Assembly: GCF_001442625.1 (NCBI RefSeq) | Contig: NZ_LMZQ01000034.1 | Coordinates: 1 to 33,070, forward strand | Direction: 5' to 3' | Length of the DNA stretch: 33,070 bases | Origin: Pedobacter ginsenosidimutans | GTDB taxonomy: Bacteria; Bacteroidota; Bacteroidia; Sphingobacteriales; Sphingobacteriaceae | Shown: positions 9,054 to 18,434 of the stretch, in pieces | Layout of the letters: every line of letters starts with the position of its first letter | How positions within the stretch are numbered: the first letter of the stretch is position 1 | Position numbers and translations under genes: made by a program | The notes under the pieces: generated by a model | What the model was told of the DNA's origin: nothing | The model's input: the letters and a program-made list of their open reading frames with translations, nothing else | Database searches by the model: none

Positions 9054-10553
9054 CTAAGGGTTTTGAGACAAATTAGGATTTTTATCTCTTTCGGTTTGTG
9101 GTATAAAATAAATTACCCGCGCATCAGTTGGGTTAATGGTTTGATTAACAGAGCCATTAATAGTAGAGTGTGTGCCTGGGTAATCTCTTACCACTGAGCG
9201 GTTATTTCTAAACAGGTCGTAAGCCCGCTGGCCTTCAAAAGCAAGTTCTAACCATCTTTCTTCCAGTACTATATCTAAAATGCTGTGCGTTGGCGTAACA
9301 TCTGCCAAAGTATAAGTTGGAATTCCTGCACGGGTTCTAATTACATTCACATCATCTAAAGCCAATTGAGTATTGTTCAGCTTGGCATTGGCCTCCGCTC
9401 TGTTTAGGTACATTTCTGCCAAACGGAGGTAAACAGGAGAAGTTAAATTGGTAACCCCTTCTTGCAAGTTGTTTTTATTAACGTAGTAAATTGGAGTAGC
9501 GGGGGTTAGTTTCGGATTTAACTGTTGAACACCGTTAACGATATAAGGAGAAATAAAACTCTTACGCTTATCCTGAGGGTATTTATTAAGGAAGTTATAA
9601 TACTTTACCGAAGCATAAATCTCTCCCCATCCGCTTTCTCCCTGGCCCAGTGCATTACCATTGGCATCACCACTATAGTATAACGAACCAATAGCGGAAT
9701 AATCGTAGTTCTCAGTTTTGGTATGTTTTATGGCAAAAATGCTTTCCTTGTTCGTTTCTGGTGCAACCCTAAAATAGGTTTGGTATTCAGCATTTTGAAG
9801 TAACTGATATTTGTTTGAACCAATTACCAGGTTGGCATATTCTAAGGCCTTGGCATTGTTATCCACGTACAGATAAACCCTTGATAGGAGTGCATAAGCA
9901 GCCATTTTTGAAGCAAAACTATTACCTTTCTCATCTTTTATCAATTGCGATGCTTTTAACAGATCAGCGATTACAAAATCGTAAACCTGATCTACCGTAC
10001 TTCTTTTGATGATGTAAGCATCTGCATCGCTTACGGTTTCACTCAAAATTGGAACCCCAGGATTAGTGCTTGGATTTTGTGCATAAGGTCTTCCAAACAT
10101 CCTTACCAAATTAAAATGGAGCATAGCCCTTAAAAAAAGGTTTTCTCCTTTAATCTGCAGCAATTCTGCAGATGAACCATCAGGAATAACTTTAATAACC
10201 TTATTTGCCGCTGAGGCAATGTAATAGGCTTGTTGGAAATATGCGGTTGCGTTGGCAGAATTCACCAAATGGGTATATTTATACAAATTGGTTACATCGC
10301 TCGATGAGCCCTGTCCCTGAGCCACTTCATCAGAGGGGAGCTCGGCAAGCCAATGGTAATTATTTTCGTATTCCAGAGATTTTAAGGTAGCATAATTACC
10401 CAAAGTGGCTGTTCGCATACCATCAATGGTAGTCAAGAGATCATTGTCTTCTACTTTATCCGAAGGAAAAAATGTTTTACGACAAGCGGATGTTGTAAAA
10501 ATAATACTGGTCGCAATAGCGATTTTTATGATGTTATTATGGTATATTTTCAT
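9054..10553 (-). CDS. SusD/RagB family outer-membrane nutrient-binding lipoprotein, 499 aa
   Basis: This is the surface lipoprotein that lids the SusC barrel and binds the substrate for TonB-driven import. The signal peptide ends in a lipobox with Cys24 (TTSAC). The length is typical of the family. TPR-like helices are followed by the C-terminal SusD signature region (YLRLAEMYLNRAEANAKLN, VIRTRAGIPTY, ILDIVLEERWLELAFEGQR, YDLFR). It lies 17 nt downstream of susC, so they form one transcript. No glycosidase, peptidase or sulfatase is nearby, so the substrate cannot be inferred. Confidence 0.96.
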   Translation of the reverse strand: MKIYHNNIIKIAIATSIIFTTSACRKTFFPSDKVEDNDLLTTIDGMRTATLGNYATLKSLEYENNYHWLAELPSDEVAQGQGSSSDVTNLYKYTHLVNSANATAYFQQAYYIASAANKVIKVIPDGSSAELLQIKGENLFLRAMLHFNLVRMFGRPYAQNPSTNPGVPILSETVSDADAYIIKRSTVDQVYDFVIADLLKASQLIKDEKGNSFASKMAAYALLSRVYLYVDNNAKALEYANLVIGSNKYQLLQNAEYQTYFRVAPETNKESIFAIKHTKTENYDYSAIGSLYYSGDANGNALGQGESGWGEIYASVKYYNFLNKYPQDKRKSFISPYIVNGVQQLNPKLTPATPIYYVNKNNLQEGVTNLTSPVYLRLAEMYLNRAEANAKLNNTQLALDDVNVIRTRAGIPTYTLADVTPTHSILDIVLEERWLELAFEGQRAYDLFRNNRSVVRDYPGTHSTINGSVNQTINPTDARVIYFIPQTERDKNPNLSQNP

Positions 10554-10570
10554 GATAATCTTATTAATAA

Positions 10571-13495
10571 TTAGAATGTTAGGTTAACGCCAAAAACAAA
10601 CCTTCTGCTGGTTGGGTATCTGAAAGATGATATACCACCAGTTAAATCAACTTCAGGATCTACGCCCGAAAATTTGGTGGCCGTAAACAAGTTGTCGCCG
10701 CTGACATAAAAACGGGCCGCATTTATCGATGCTTTTTTTAACCAATTAGTCGGTAGATTGTAGCCTATGGTTACATTCCTCAATCTTAAATAACTCCCAT
10801 CCTCTAAGAAGCGTGTAGAGCTTTGGTGAGATTGAAGATTACCACCAAATTTAGCCTGCGGATGGGTTGCATCAGTTTGGCCAGGGGTAGTCCATCTTAC
10901 CGAACCTTTAGGTAATACCTGTTGATTATAGCTTTCGTACACCCCATCATTATCGAAATAGAAACGACTATCGTTATATACCCAGTTGCCATACACAAAA
11001 TTTAAAAAGGCCGAAAGGGTAAAGTTTTTATAAGCCAATGTATTGGTCAATCCACCACTAAATTTTGGTGCTGATGATTTACCTGTATATTGTCTGGTGG
11101 CTTGGTTGTAAGTACTGGTTACACCCGTAGGGTCGTCTAATTTTTCCCAAAGTGGTTTACCATCTGCTGGATTTACACCTGCCCATTTTTGCATATACCA
11201 TTCATCCATATCATGGCCTAATGCTATCGGCTGTGTGCCACTATTCACTACTAACAGGCCCTGGTTTAATTCCATAACCTTGTTGCGGTTGAACGACATG
11301 TTAAAACTGGTTTCCCAATTAAAGTCTTTCTGCTGGATGTTTTTGGAGTTGATTGTAAACTCAATACCTCTGTTTCTTACTGCGCCAACGTTTCTCCTAA
11401 TGGTTCTATAGCCAACTGTTGCAGGAAGCGGAACAGCAAATAACAGATCAGAGTTACGTTTATCATAGGCATCAATGGTAATGTCTATACGTTTAAATAA
11501 ACCAAAGTCCAGGCCTAAATTGTATGCTCTCGATTTTTCCCAGGTCAAATCTGGATTGACAATTTGTGTAGGGAAGGCACCTGTTTGGTTATTATACGAA
11601 GCTGAAGCGTTTAAGTTATACAAGCCTAGCGATTCATATAGGCCATCGAGGTTGTTATCTGCTCTGAAATTCTGATTTCCAGTAGTACCAAGACTGGCCC
11701 TTAGTTTTAAAAAGGTAAGCGTAGTATTGCGCTTTAAAAAGTCTTCATTGGATAAAATCCACGATGCGCCTGCCTGATAAAAAGTTGCAGCAGGATTGTT
11801 TTTTCCGAATCGGGAAGAGTATTCATTAACTACAGAGCCAACGAAATAATACTTACCTTGATAGCTATAATCAGCCTGTGCCAGGTATTTTATATTTTGA
11901 TACTGATCATACCTACCCGTGGGTTTATTGTTAATCTCTGTTGCCGTATTTATCCCATCCAGTCCGGCTGGTAAACCTTTTGCAGTAATTCCGCTGGCAT
12001 CATATTTATAACCTTCTATCTCTGCAACTCCTAAAACACTCAGGCTATGGTTACCTAAATTTACATTGTATTTAATTCTGTTCGATGATAAAAGTGTAGT
12101 AGAAAAGGTATTACTTAAAGATACAGTGCCCAGGTTTGCTGCACCACTCTGACTTCTTCTATCGGCATAACTATTTGATCTGCCGCTGGCAATTGTGGCC
12201 CTGTTATAACTAGAAACCGTTAGGTTTTTGAGTAGGTCATAATCCAGGTTTATATCGCCTGTTGTAGTATAACTTCTTGCTTTTGAGTAATTGTATTGCA
12301 AGCTCTGTAAAAAGTTAGAACGGTCTCTACCTTTCCATGAAGGGATATTACGCGGATCGGTTGGGATACCATCTGCATTGTAAGCAGGATCGTAGGGCAT
12401 ATTTAAATAAGCCTGGTAAACGGCGCTTTCAGGATTATAGTTATCATTGATAACAATTCCGCTTAATAAGGCCGTTAATTTTAGTTTTTTTGTCAACTGT
12501 GAGGTAAGGTTTGCCCTTAAACTATATTGTGTTTTATCGTTGTTGATTAAAGTTCCTTCTTCTTTAAAATAATTACCTGAGATATAAAATTGTGTTTTCT
12601 CACTCCCTCCAGATGCGGTTAGCGTGTGGTTATTTACCATTGCTGTTCTAAAAGCCTCATTCCACCAATTGGTATTGGTATTTAGTACCGAAGCATCAGG
12701 TGGGGTAGTAAAGAAAGATTTCTGGTAGTCGTAAAGTTGCTGGGCATCCATTAGCTTAAAATTACCAGTAGTAGCCTTTGCAATACCAATGGTAGAGTTT
12801 AGACTGAATCTGGTTTCTCCTGCCTTTCCTTTTTTGGTGGTTACAATAATAACCCCATTGGCAGCTCTCGATCCGTATAAACCTGTAGCAGCGGCATCTC
12901 TCAATATCGTAATGTTATCCACATCGGCCGGGTTATAAGTACCACCAATGTTTCCGTCAACCACAATTAGTGGTCCCGTACCGGCATTAATACTGCCTAC
13001 GCCACGTACCACCACATTCGATCCTGCTGTTGGATCTCCAGAGGCAGAACTCGCTACTACACCGGGCGCTTTACCTTGTAGCAGGTTTCCGAGGTTTACC
13101 GAGGTTACATCATTAAGCTGAGAGCCGCTTACGGTGGTTACCGCGCTCGAAATTTCCGATTTCTTCTTTGTAGTATAACCTACAACGGTTACAGCATCCA
13201 ACTCAGTAGATTGATCTACTAAGGAAACATTTACAGAAGTATTTGTACCAACTTTAATGGCTTGTGTGGTAAAACCTAAGGCTTTAAACTCAAGGGTACT
13301 CGCATCATCAGCGCTAATAGCATATTTTCCGTTTGCATCTGTTTGTACGGCAGTTTTTGTGCCTAGCACGGTTACAGTAATTCCGGGAAGCGGGAGTTTT
13401 TTACTATCGGTTACCGTACCAGAAATAGTACGGTTTTGTGCCTTTACTACGAAAATACACGCAATAAAGGAAATCATTAAGAGAATTTTCTTCAT
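10571..13495 (-). CDS. SusC/RagA family TonB-linked outer-membrane transporter, 974 aa
   Basis: A signal peptide (about residues 1-19, ending VKAQ) is followed by a CarboxypepD_reg-like beta-sandwich (about 22-105), then the segment ELDAVTVVGY before the plug. The plug contains VNLGNLLQGKAPGV, VVRGVGSI, GPLIVVDG, ITILRDAAATGLYGSRAANG and VIIVTTKKG, the hallmark run of SusC proteins. The 22-stranded barrel fills the rest and ends in the aromatic-terminated strand FVFGVNLTF. It has no N-terminal STN domain, so regulation by an anti-sigma/ECF pair through this protein is unlikely. Two LacI-type palindromes upstream suggest repressor control instead. With the downstream susD it forms a minimal uptake locus. 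Confidence 0.97.
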   Translation of the reverse strand: MKKILLMISFIACIFVVKAQNRTISGTVTDSKKLPLPGITVTVLGTKTAVQTDANGKYAISADDASTLEFKALGFTTQAIKVGTNTSVNVSLVDQSTELDAVTVVGYTTKKKSEISSAVTTVSGSQLNDVTSVNLGNLLQGKAPGVVASSASGDPTAGSNVVVRGVGSINAGTGPLIVVDGNIGGTYNPADVDNITILRDAAATGLYGSRAANGVIIVTTKKGKAGETRFSLNSTIGIAKATTGNFKLMDAQQLYDYQKSFFTTPPDASVLNTNTNWWNEAFRTAMVNNHTLTASGGSEKTQFYISGNYFKEEGTLINNDKTQYSLRANLTSQLTKKLKLTALLSGIVINDNYNPESAVYQAYLNMPYDPAYNADGIPTDPRNIPSWKGRDRSNFLQSLQYNYSKARSYTTTGDINLDYDLLKNLTVSSYNRATIASGRSNSYADRRSQSGAANLGTVSLSNTFSTTLLSSNRIKYNVNLGNHSLSVLGVAEIEGYKYDASGITAKGLPAGLDGINTATEINNKPTGRYDQYQNIKYLAQADYSYQGKYYFVGSVVNEYSSRFGKNNPAATFYQAGASWILSNEDFLKRNTTLTFLKLRASLGTTGNQNFRADNNLDGLYESLGLYNLNASASYNNQTGAFPTQIVNPDLTWEKSRAYNLGLDFGLFKRIDITIDAYDKRNSDLLFAVPLPATVGYRTIRRNVGAVRNRGIEFTINSKNIQQKDFNWETSFNMSFNRNKVMELNQGLLVVNSGTQPIALGHDMDEWYMQKWAGVNPADGKPLWEKLDDPTGVTSTYNQATRQYTGKSSAPKFSGGLTNTLAYKNFTLSAFLNFVYGNWVYNDSRFYFDNDGVYESYNQQVLPKGSVRWTTPGQTDATHPQAKFGGNLQSHQSSTRFLEDGSYLRLRNVTIGYNLPTNWLKKASINAARFYVSGDNLFTATKFSGVDPEVDLTGGISSFRYPTSRRFVFGVNLTF

Positions 13496-13657
13496 GTTTT
13501 TTAGGTTAGATTAGTTACTGTTTTGTTATCTGTTGAGGGGCATTAATCAGATTAGGGAGGGCTAAAAGTTATTCTTAGGTTCATTAATAATATACTTTTT
13601 AGTAAAATGATTATTACTAAACTATAACCATAAAAATCAAGATCAAACCGCGAATGC

Positions 13658-13673
13658 AGCGCAAACGTTTGCT
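13658..13673. promoter_or_regulatory. LacI-family-type operator, copy 1
   Basis: The 16-mer AGCGCAAACGTTTGCT has a perfect 12-bp palindromic core GCAAACGTTTGC (13661-13672) with a central CG, the form bound by LacI/PurR/CcpA-family repressors. It is 163 bp upstream of the susC start. No LacI-family gene is in the window, so the regulator would be encoded elsewhere. Confidence 0.7.
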
Positions 13674-13763
13674 TTAAATTGTATATAATGGATGATGTGC
13701 TTACTATTTAAGCCTTTTTTGAAGGGTGATAAATATTGTATGCCTATATTGGCGATATTATTA

Positions 13764-13779
13764 AGCGCAAACGTTTGCT
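13764..13779. promoter_or_regulatory. LacI-family-type operator, copy 2
   Basis: The same 16-mer AGCGCAAACGTTTGCT recurs (core 13767-13778), 106 bp centre-to-centre from copy 1, close to ten helical turns. That phasing would suit DNA looping by a tetrameric repressor or two dimers on one face of the helix. Confidence 0.7.
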
Positions 13780-14015
13780 CCTCTATGGCTTGGTAGTACA
13801 TTATATAGAAAAGAGATAAGTTTTTTTGCGACTAAAATAAAAGCAGGAGTTATGCTTGTTGTTTTTTAGATTATTTGTGTATTAGGGCAAGTAATGGTTT
13901 TGAGGATGATTTTTTGTTCAATTTGAGTGGTTGAGATCGTGCTTTACTAGAATTGTTGTGGAAATAATCAGATAATAGCTGCGTTTTAAGAAAAAAAAAT
14001 AGCGTTAATTACCTT

Positions 14016-14513
14016 ATGGAATTAGAGATTGAAATTTTAAAACCCATTTCTTATTTAATTTACACAAGCATAGCCAGCAGCTTGTTTAACAATCATGAAC
14101 TTAAAGCTTTGCTTAATCAGTGCAGAGATTTTAATAATCGGAATAACATTACCGGGGTGTTATTATATGTAAGAGGTTTGCAAATTACAAAGAGTAAGGG
14201 GAGGTTTATGCAATTGCTTGAAGGAGATGAACGGATCATTCGCAGACTTTTTAACAAAATCGTAAATGACGAACGTCATGAATCGGTTGTTTTACTGCAA
14301 ATTGGCAAATATGAGCAGCGTTGTTTTACAGATTGGACTATGGGATTTGAGCAGACTGATGTAGAATTTTATCAATCGCTATCTGGTTATTTCGATTTAA
14401 ATGATGTGGTTGCAAAATGTGATAAACTTGGTGTTGCCGATGTCCCATTACAGTTTTTACAGAAGTTATCTTCAAATAATAAACAGCAGTTTGCCGAAGC
14501 GCCTTATGGTTGA
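14016..14513 (+). CDS. BLUF-domain blue-light sensor, 165 aa
   Basis: A short, stand-alone FAD-binding photoreceptor. By alignment with AppA the flavin-contacting residues are all present: Tyr16 (YTS), Asn40 (N-x-x-x-x-ITG), Gln66 (RFMQLLEG), and Trp107/Met109 (DWTMGF). Spacing Tyr-Asn (24) and Gln-Trp (41) equals AppA, but eight extra residues (around LQITKSKG, 55-62) lie between the LLY strand and the FMQ strand. The C-terminal 50 residues form the usual capping helices; no output domain is fused, so it must signal through a partner. The start is the first ATG after an A-rich stretch. Neighbours (susC divergently, clpC downstream after 548 bp) do not indicate the partner. Confidence 0.93.
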   Translation: MELEIEILKPISYLIYTSIASSLFNNHELKALLNQCRDFNNRNNITGVLLYVRGLQITKSKGRFMQLLEGDERIIRRLFNKIVNDERHESVVLLQIGKYEQRCFTDWTMGFEQTDVEFYQSLSGYFDLNDVVAKCDKLGVADVPLQFLQKLSSNNKQQFAEAPYG

Positions 14514-15061
14514 AACTACTAAAGCCCCGTAGTTGGTTTCTGTATTAAGAGATAGGTTTATATTTATGATAAATGGATTACAATAAACTACTGTGTTAGA
14601 AAACAAAAACAACCTAATTACAGTTAACTTCGTATTAAGGTTATAATAGGTACGCTTGATCGGATTAGTTTGTTGATTTTTATCTAATGAAATTGTTAAA
14701 TGATGTCACGTTCTTTTTGTTTTTCTGTCAAAACTTGTAAATTGCCTAAGTAAAAAGATACAAATTGTCAGTTTTTGATGTCGAAAAAATCCTTACAATA
14801 AACCGACAATAAAATATCTTTAACCGGATGTTTTTGGCAAATGTCCCTTTAAAACCTTTAGAACACTTATTACGTAGATAGATATAAATAAAATAATATT
14901 TATCGAAACGATAATCTTACATTGAATTTTGGGTTCTCAGGCATTCAAAAGCCTCTTTATCCACCCATATGGCGCAATTGTTGATAAAATAAAGAAAACA
15001 GTACGTTCGTTTTTATAAAGTTATTTTATAGTTTAGGGACGTAGCTGTTAAGAAAGGTATT
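14514..15061. other. AT-rich intergenic region upstream of clpC
   Basis: 548 bp without a gene. The best promoter-like match for clpC is TTA-N19-TATCTTTA (-7 element at 14815-14822), one base off the Bacteroidota -7 consensus and with a poor -33, which would give a leader of about 230 nt. No CIRCE-like inverted repeat and no terminator for the BLUF gene is obvious. Confidence 0.4.
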
Positions 15062-17614
15062 ATGGAAGCAAAATTTTCACCACAGGTTAAAGATGTAATC
15101 TCTTTTAGTAGGGAGGAAGCGCTCCGCTTAGGGCACGATTACATCGGAACCGAGCATTTATTATTGGGCCTCATCCGCGAAGGCGATGGCATGGCTATAA
15201 AAATTTTACGATCGTTAGGGGTTGATACCGGTAAATTGCGCCGCTCAATTGAAGATGCCGTTCGCGGTACTTCGAGTGTTACAGTAAACTTAGGCAATAT
15301 TCCATTAACAAAACAGGCAGAAAAAGTTTTAAAAATCACTTATTTAGAAGCCAAAATATTTAAAAGCGATTTAATTGGTACCGAACATTTGCTGTTATCG
15401 GTTTTGAGAGATGATGATAACATCGCCTCACAAATCTTATTGCAGTATGGTGTTACTTACGATGTTTTTAAACAGGAGGTTGAAGTGAATAAAAATGGTT
15501 TCAGAGATGATATCTCGAACAGTGCTTCTACAGGAGGCGATGACGATTATCGCGAAGAAGAAAGCTTTAGTACGCCTAAAAAGGTTTCAGATATAAAATC
15601 TAAAACCCCTGTTTTGGATAACTTCGGCCGTGATTTGACAAAAGCTGCTGAAGAAGGTCGTTTAGACCCTATTGTAGGCCGCGAGAAAGAAATTGAGCGT
15701 GTATCGCAGATTTTATCCCGCAGAAAAAAGAACAATCCAATTTTAATCGGAGAACCAGGAGTTGGTAAATCGGCAATTGCAGAAGGCCTTGCCCTACGCA
15801 TTGTACAACGTAAAGTTTCACGTGTGCTTTTTGGCAAACGTGTGGTTACATTGGATTTGGCATCATTGGTGGCCGGTACAAAATACCGTGGCCAGTTCGA
15901 AGAACGTATGAAAGCCGTGATGAACGAGCTTGAAAAATCTACTGATGTAATTTTATTTATTGATGAGATCCATACCATTGTTGGTGCTGGTGGTGCATCA
16001 GGATCATTAGATGCATCCAATATGTTCAAACCTGCTTTGGCAAGGGGCGAAATTCAATGTATTGGTGCCACAACATTAGATGAATACCGTCAGTACATTG
16101 AAAAAGATGGTGCTTTAGACCGTCGTTTCCAAAAAGTGATGGTAGAGCCAGCTACACCTGATGAAACTGTAGAGATTTTAACACGTATTAAAGATAAGTA
16201 CGAAGAACACCATGGTGTAACTTATACTGATGAAGCTATTTTAGCTTGCGTTACTTTAACATCGCGCTATATTTCTGATCGTTTCTTGCCAGATAAGGCC
16301 ATTGATGCTTTAGATGAAGCAGGTTCGCGTGTTCACTTAACCAACATCCACGTTCCTCAGAATATTATCGATATCGAAGCTAAAATTGAAGATATCAAAT
16401 TAGAGAAAAACAAGGTTGTACGTAGCCAGAAATATGAAGAAGCGGCGAAACTGCGCGATACGGAGAAAAATCTAATTGAAGAATTAGATAAAGCTAAAGC
16501 AGAGTGGGAAGCTGAAACCAAAACTAAACGTTATGAAGTATCAGAAGATAATGTAGCGGAAGTTGTTTCAATGATGACTGGTATTCCTGTTCAGCGTGTA
16601 GGACAAACAGACAGCGCAAAACTGTTGAACATGTACGATAAAGTGGCTGAGAAAATTATCGGTCAGGATGATGCGATCAAGAAATTAACCAAAGCGATTC
16701 AACGTACAAGAGCCGGATTAAAAGATCCTAAAAAACCAATCGGTTCATTTATTTTCCTAGGCCCAACAGGTGTAGGTAAAACAGAATTGGCGAAAGAATT
16801 GGCGCGCTTCATGTTCGATAGTGATGATTCTTTGATCCAGATCGATATGAGTGAGTATATGGAGAAATTTGCGGTATCACGTTTAGTGGGAGCGCCTCCA
16901 GGATATGTAGGTTATGAAGAAGGTGGACAGTTAACTGAAAAAGTAAGAAGAAAACCTTATGCAGTAATCTTATTGGATGAGATTGAAAAAGCTCACCCTG
17001 ATGTATTCAATATCTTATTACAGGTTTTGGATGAAGGACAGTTAACCGATAGTTTAGGCCGTAAAGTTGATTTTAGAAATACAATCATCATTATGACTTC
17101 TAATATTGGTGCACGTCAACTTAAAGATTTTGGTCAAGGTGTTGGTTTCTCTACAGCGGCGAAAACAAACCAGGCAGATTCTCACAGTCGCGGTGTAATC
17201 GAAAGTGCATTAAAACGTGCTTTTGCTCCTGAGTTCTTAAACCGTGTTGATGATGTAGTGGTATTCAATAGCTTAGGTAAAGATGAAATTTTCAGAATTA
17301 TTGATATCGAGTTAAAAGCTTTATTCGGTCGCGTTCATACCCTTGGTTATGAAATTGCATTAACTGATAATGCTAAAGAATATATTGCTGATAAAGGTTT
17401 TGATAGTAATTTTGGTGCTCGTCCGTTAAAAAGAGCAATTCAGAAATATTTAGAAGATCCAATTGCTGAAGAAATCCTTAAAGGCGAACTCGCTGAAGGT
17501 GATGTTTTAGAAATTGATTATGATAAAACTACCGAACTGATTTCAATCAATCACAAAAAAGGCGAAAAGAAAAAAGAAGAGCCGAAAAAAGAAGAAGATT
17601 CTTCAAGTAAATAA
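15062..17614 (+). CDS. clpC: ATP-dependent Clp protease ATP-binding subunit ClpC, 850 aa
   Basis: A hexameric AAA+ unfoldase that feeds proteins to ClpP. Two Clp-N repeats (about 4-70 and 80-145) precede D1 with Walker A GEPGVGKS (230-237) and Walker B VILFIDE (296-302). A UVR-like helical segment lies at about 442-478 (KYEEAAKLRD), in the short M-domain position typical of ClpC rather than ClpB. D2 has Walker A GPTGVGKT (567-574) and the ClpP-docking tripeptide VGF (694-696), which supports a protease partner over a pure disaggregase. The C-terminus ends in a Lys/Glu-rich tail of about 20 residues. It is transcribed alone and followed by a strong terminator; no clpP or mcsA/B gene is adjacent. 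Confidence 0.97.
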   Translation: MEAKFSPQVKDVISFSREEALRLGHDYIGTEHLLLGLIREGDGMAIKILRSLGVDTGKLRRSIEDAVRGTSSVTVNLGNIPLTKQAEKVLKITYLEAKIFKSDLIGTEHLLLSVLRDDDNIASQILLQYGVTYDVFKQEVEVNKNGFRDDISNSASTGGDDDYREEESFSTPKKVSDIKSKTPVLDNFGRDLTKAAEEGRLDPIVGREKEIERVSQILSRRKKNNPILIGEPGVGKSAIAEGLALRIVQRKVSRVLFGKRVVTLDLASLVAGTKYRGQFEERMKAVMNELEKSTDVILFIDEIHTIVGAGGASGSLDASNMFKPALARGEIQCIGATTLDEYRQYIEKDGALDRRFQKVMVEPATPDETVEILTRIKDKYEEHHGVTYTDEAILACVTLTSRYISDRFLPDKAIDALDEAGSRVHLTNIHVPQNIIDIEAKIEDIKLEKNKVVRSQKYEEAAKLRDTEKNLIEELDKAKAEWEAETKTKRYEVSEDNVAEVVSMMTGIPVQRVGQTDSAKLLNMYDKVAEKIIGQDDAIKKLTKAIQRTRAGLKDPKKPIGSFIFLGPTGVGKTELAKELARFMFDSDDSLIQIDMSEYMEKFAVSRLVGAPPGYVGYEEGGQLTEKVRRKPYAVILLDEIEKAHPDVFNILLQVLDEGQLTDSLGRKVDFRNTIIIMTSNIGARQLKDFGQGVGFSTAAKTNQADSHSRGVIESALKRAFAPEFLNRVDDVVVFNSLGKDEIFRIIDIELKALFGRVHTLGYEIALTDNAKEYIADKGFDSNFGARPLKRAIQKYLEDPIAEEILKGELAEGDVLEIDYDKTTELISINHKKGEKKKEEPKKEEDSSSK

Positions 17615-17620
17615 ATAAGA

Positions 17621-17649
17621 AACTCCCGATGAAAATCGGGAGTTTTTTT
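17621..17649 (+). terminator. Intrinsic terminator of clpC
   Basis: A perfect 10-bp stem AACTCCCGAT / ATCGGGAGTT (17621-17630 and 17635-17644), GAAA loop, followed by a T run to 17649. It begins 7 nt after the clpC stop. Confidence 0.93.
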
Positions 17650-17735
17650 GTTTAAAATATATTCGGCTAACGCTTAGTGGTTTTTGATGTATGAAAAAGA
17701 TGGGTATAAATTAATTTTTTTTAAGAAAATCATTG

Positions 17736-17743
17736 TACCTTTC
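17736..17743 (+). promoter_or_regulatory. Possible -7 element for the CAP lipoprotein gene
   Basis: TACCTTTC differs from TAnnTTTG in the last base and lies 19 nt before the chosen ATG. No TTG is found at the -33 spacing, so this is a weak call. Confidence 0.35.
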
Positions 17744-17762
17744 CTTAAACTATTCCCTATTA

Positions 17763-18275
17763 ATGAAACTAATTACCTTCTCACTAGCGTGTTTAGCGTT
17801 ATGTTGTGTTTTGTCATGTAAAAAAGGAACTGATGATTCGCCAGGAACAAATGATCCTCCTGTACTTTCTACGGCAACCAATATCAATAACGAAACCTTG
17901 TTAAAATTGGTGAACGACACCCGTTTAGCTGGTTGCAATTGTGGGACAACTGTCATGCCTCCTTTTGGAGCACTAGCCTGGAGCCCTAACTTGGGCGCTG
18001 CTGCTATTGGTCACAGTAAGTACATGGCGTCTATTAAAACCTTAACACATACATCCGCCAATGGTGATAACGTTGGAGCTCGGGTTAAAGCTACCGGGTA
18101 CAATTGGACATCAGTTGGTGAAAATACTGCTGTTGGCCAAAGCACCGAAGTGCAGGTTTTTAACGATTGGATAAAAAGTGAAGATCACTGCAAAAATATC
18201 ATGAATGCAAATTTTAAAGAAATGGGGGCAGCTAAAACGGATAATTATTGGGTTCAGGTTTTTGCAGCAAAATAA
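17763..18275 (+). CDS. CAP/SCP-domain (YkwD-like) lipoprotein, 170 aa
   Basis: The ATG at 17763 is chosen over an in-frame TTG at 17733 because it gives a clean lipoprotein signal: a hydrophobic core followed by lipobox V-L-S-Cys19 and KKG. The CAP domain covers about residues 45-170, with the family's conserved pieces: GHSKYM, LTHTSANGDNV, GYNWTSVGENTAVG and the final W..S..HC.NIMN..F.EMG with the W-V-Q-VF strand. The His and Glu residues that line the CAP cleft are present. Extra Cys residues (GCNCG and DHC) may form a disulfide. Bacterial members are secreted or envelope-anchored with no settled activity. It follows the clpC terminator, so it is its own transcription unit. Confidence 0.9.
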   Translation: MKLITFSLACLALCCVLSCKKGTDDSPGTNDPPVLSTATNINNETLLKLVNDTRLAGCNCGTTVMPPFGALAWSPNLGAAAIGHSKYMASIKTLTHTSANGDNVGARVKATGYNWTSVGENTAVGQSTEVQVFNDWIKSEDHCKNIMNANFKEMGAAKTDNYWVQVFAAK

Positions 18276-18305
18276 GTAAGACTAAACATCATCATTTCTA
18301 GCGGA

Positions 18306-18410
18306 CCCGATAGCTATCGGGTGTAGCGCGGCCGAACCACATAGTGCTCAGCAAAGCTAAATCTAACCAGATAGATCTCTCCATTTCGCTGTGCTTCAGT
18401 CGAGATGACG
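18306..18410. repeat. Partial copy of an interspersed palindromic repeat
   Basis: The segment contains a perfect 16-bp palindrome CCCGATAGCTATCGGG (18306-18321), AGATAGATCTCT (18369-18380) and CGAGATGACG (18401-18410). The last two have the same 32-bp offset as in the complete element at 23782-23880. It lies between the stop codons of convergent genes, where such REP-like elements are common, and may help end transcription. Confidence 0.75.
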
Positions 18411-18434
18411 ACTTTTTTATTTAAACGCTATTAT

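Larger units (their letters stand above)
13496..14015. other. Divergent intergenic region between susC and the BLUF gene
   Basis: 520 bp without a gene, containing the regulatory sequences of two divergent genes. The only strong features are the two LacI-type palindromes listed separately. I found no exact TAnnTTTG element for susC; TAACTTTT (complement of 13564-13571) is the closest. No terminator or repeat is evident. Confidence 0.6.

Noticed and set aside
15547..16029. Minus-strand frame of 160 codons opposite clpC
   Set aside because: It is a shadow of the strongly conserved ClpC coding sequence and has no start context or recognisable product.
18306..18321. Perfect palindrome CCCGATAGCTATCGGG as a regulator binding site
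   Set aside because: A variant recurs inside the dispersed repeat at 23793-23808, so it is better explained as repeat sequence.
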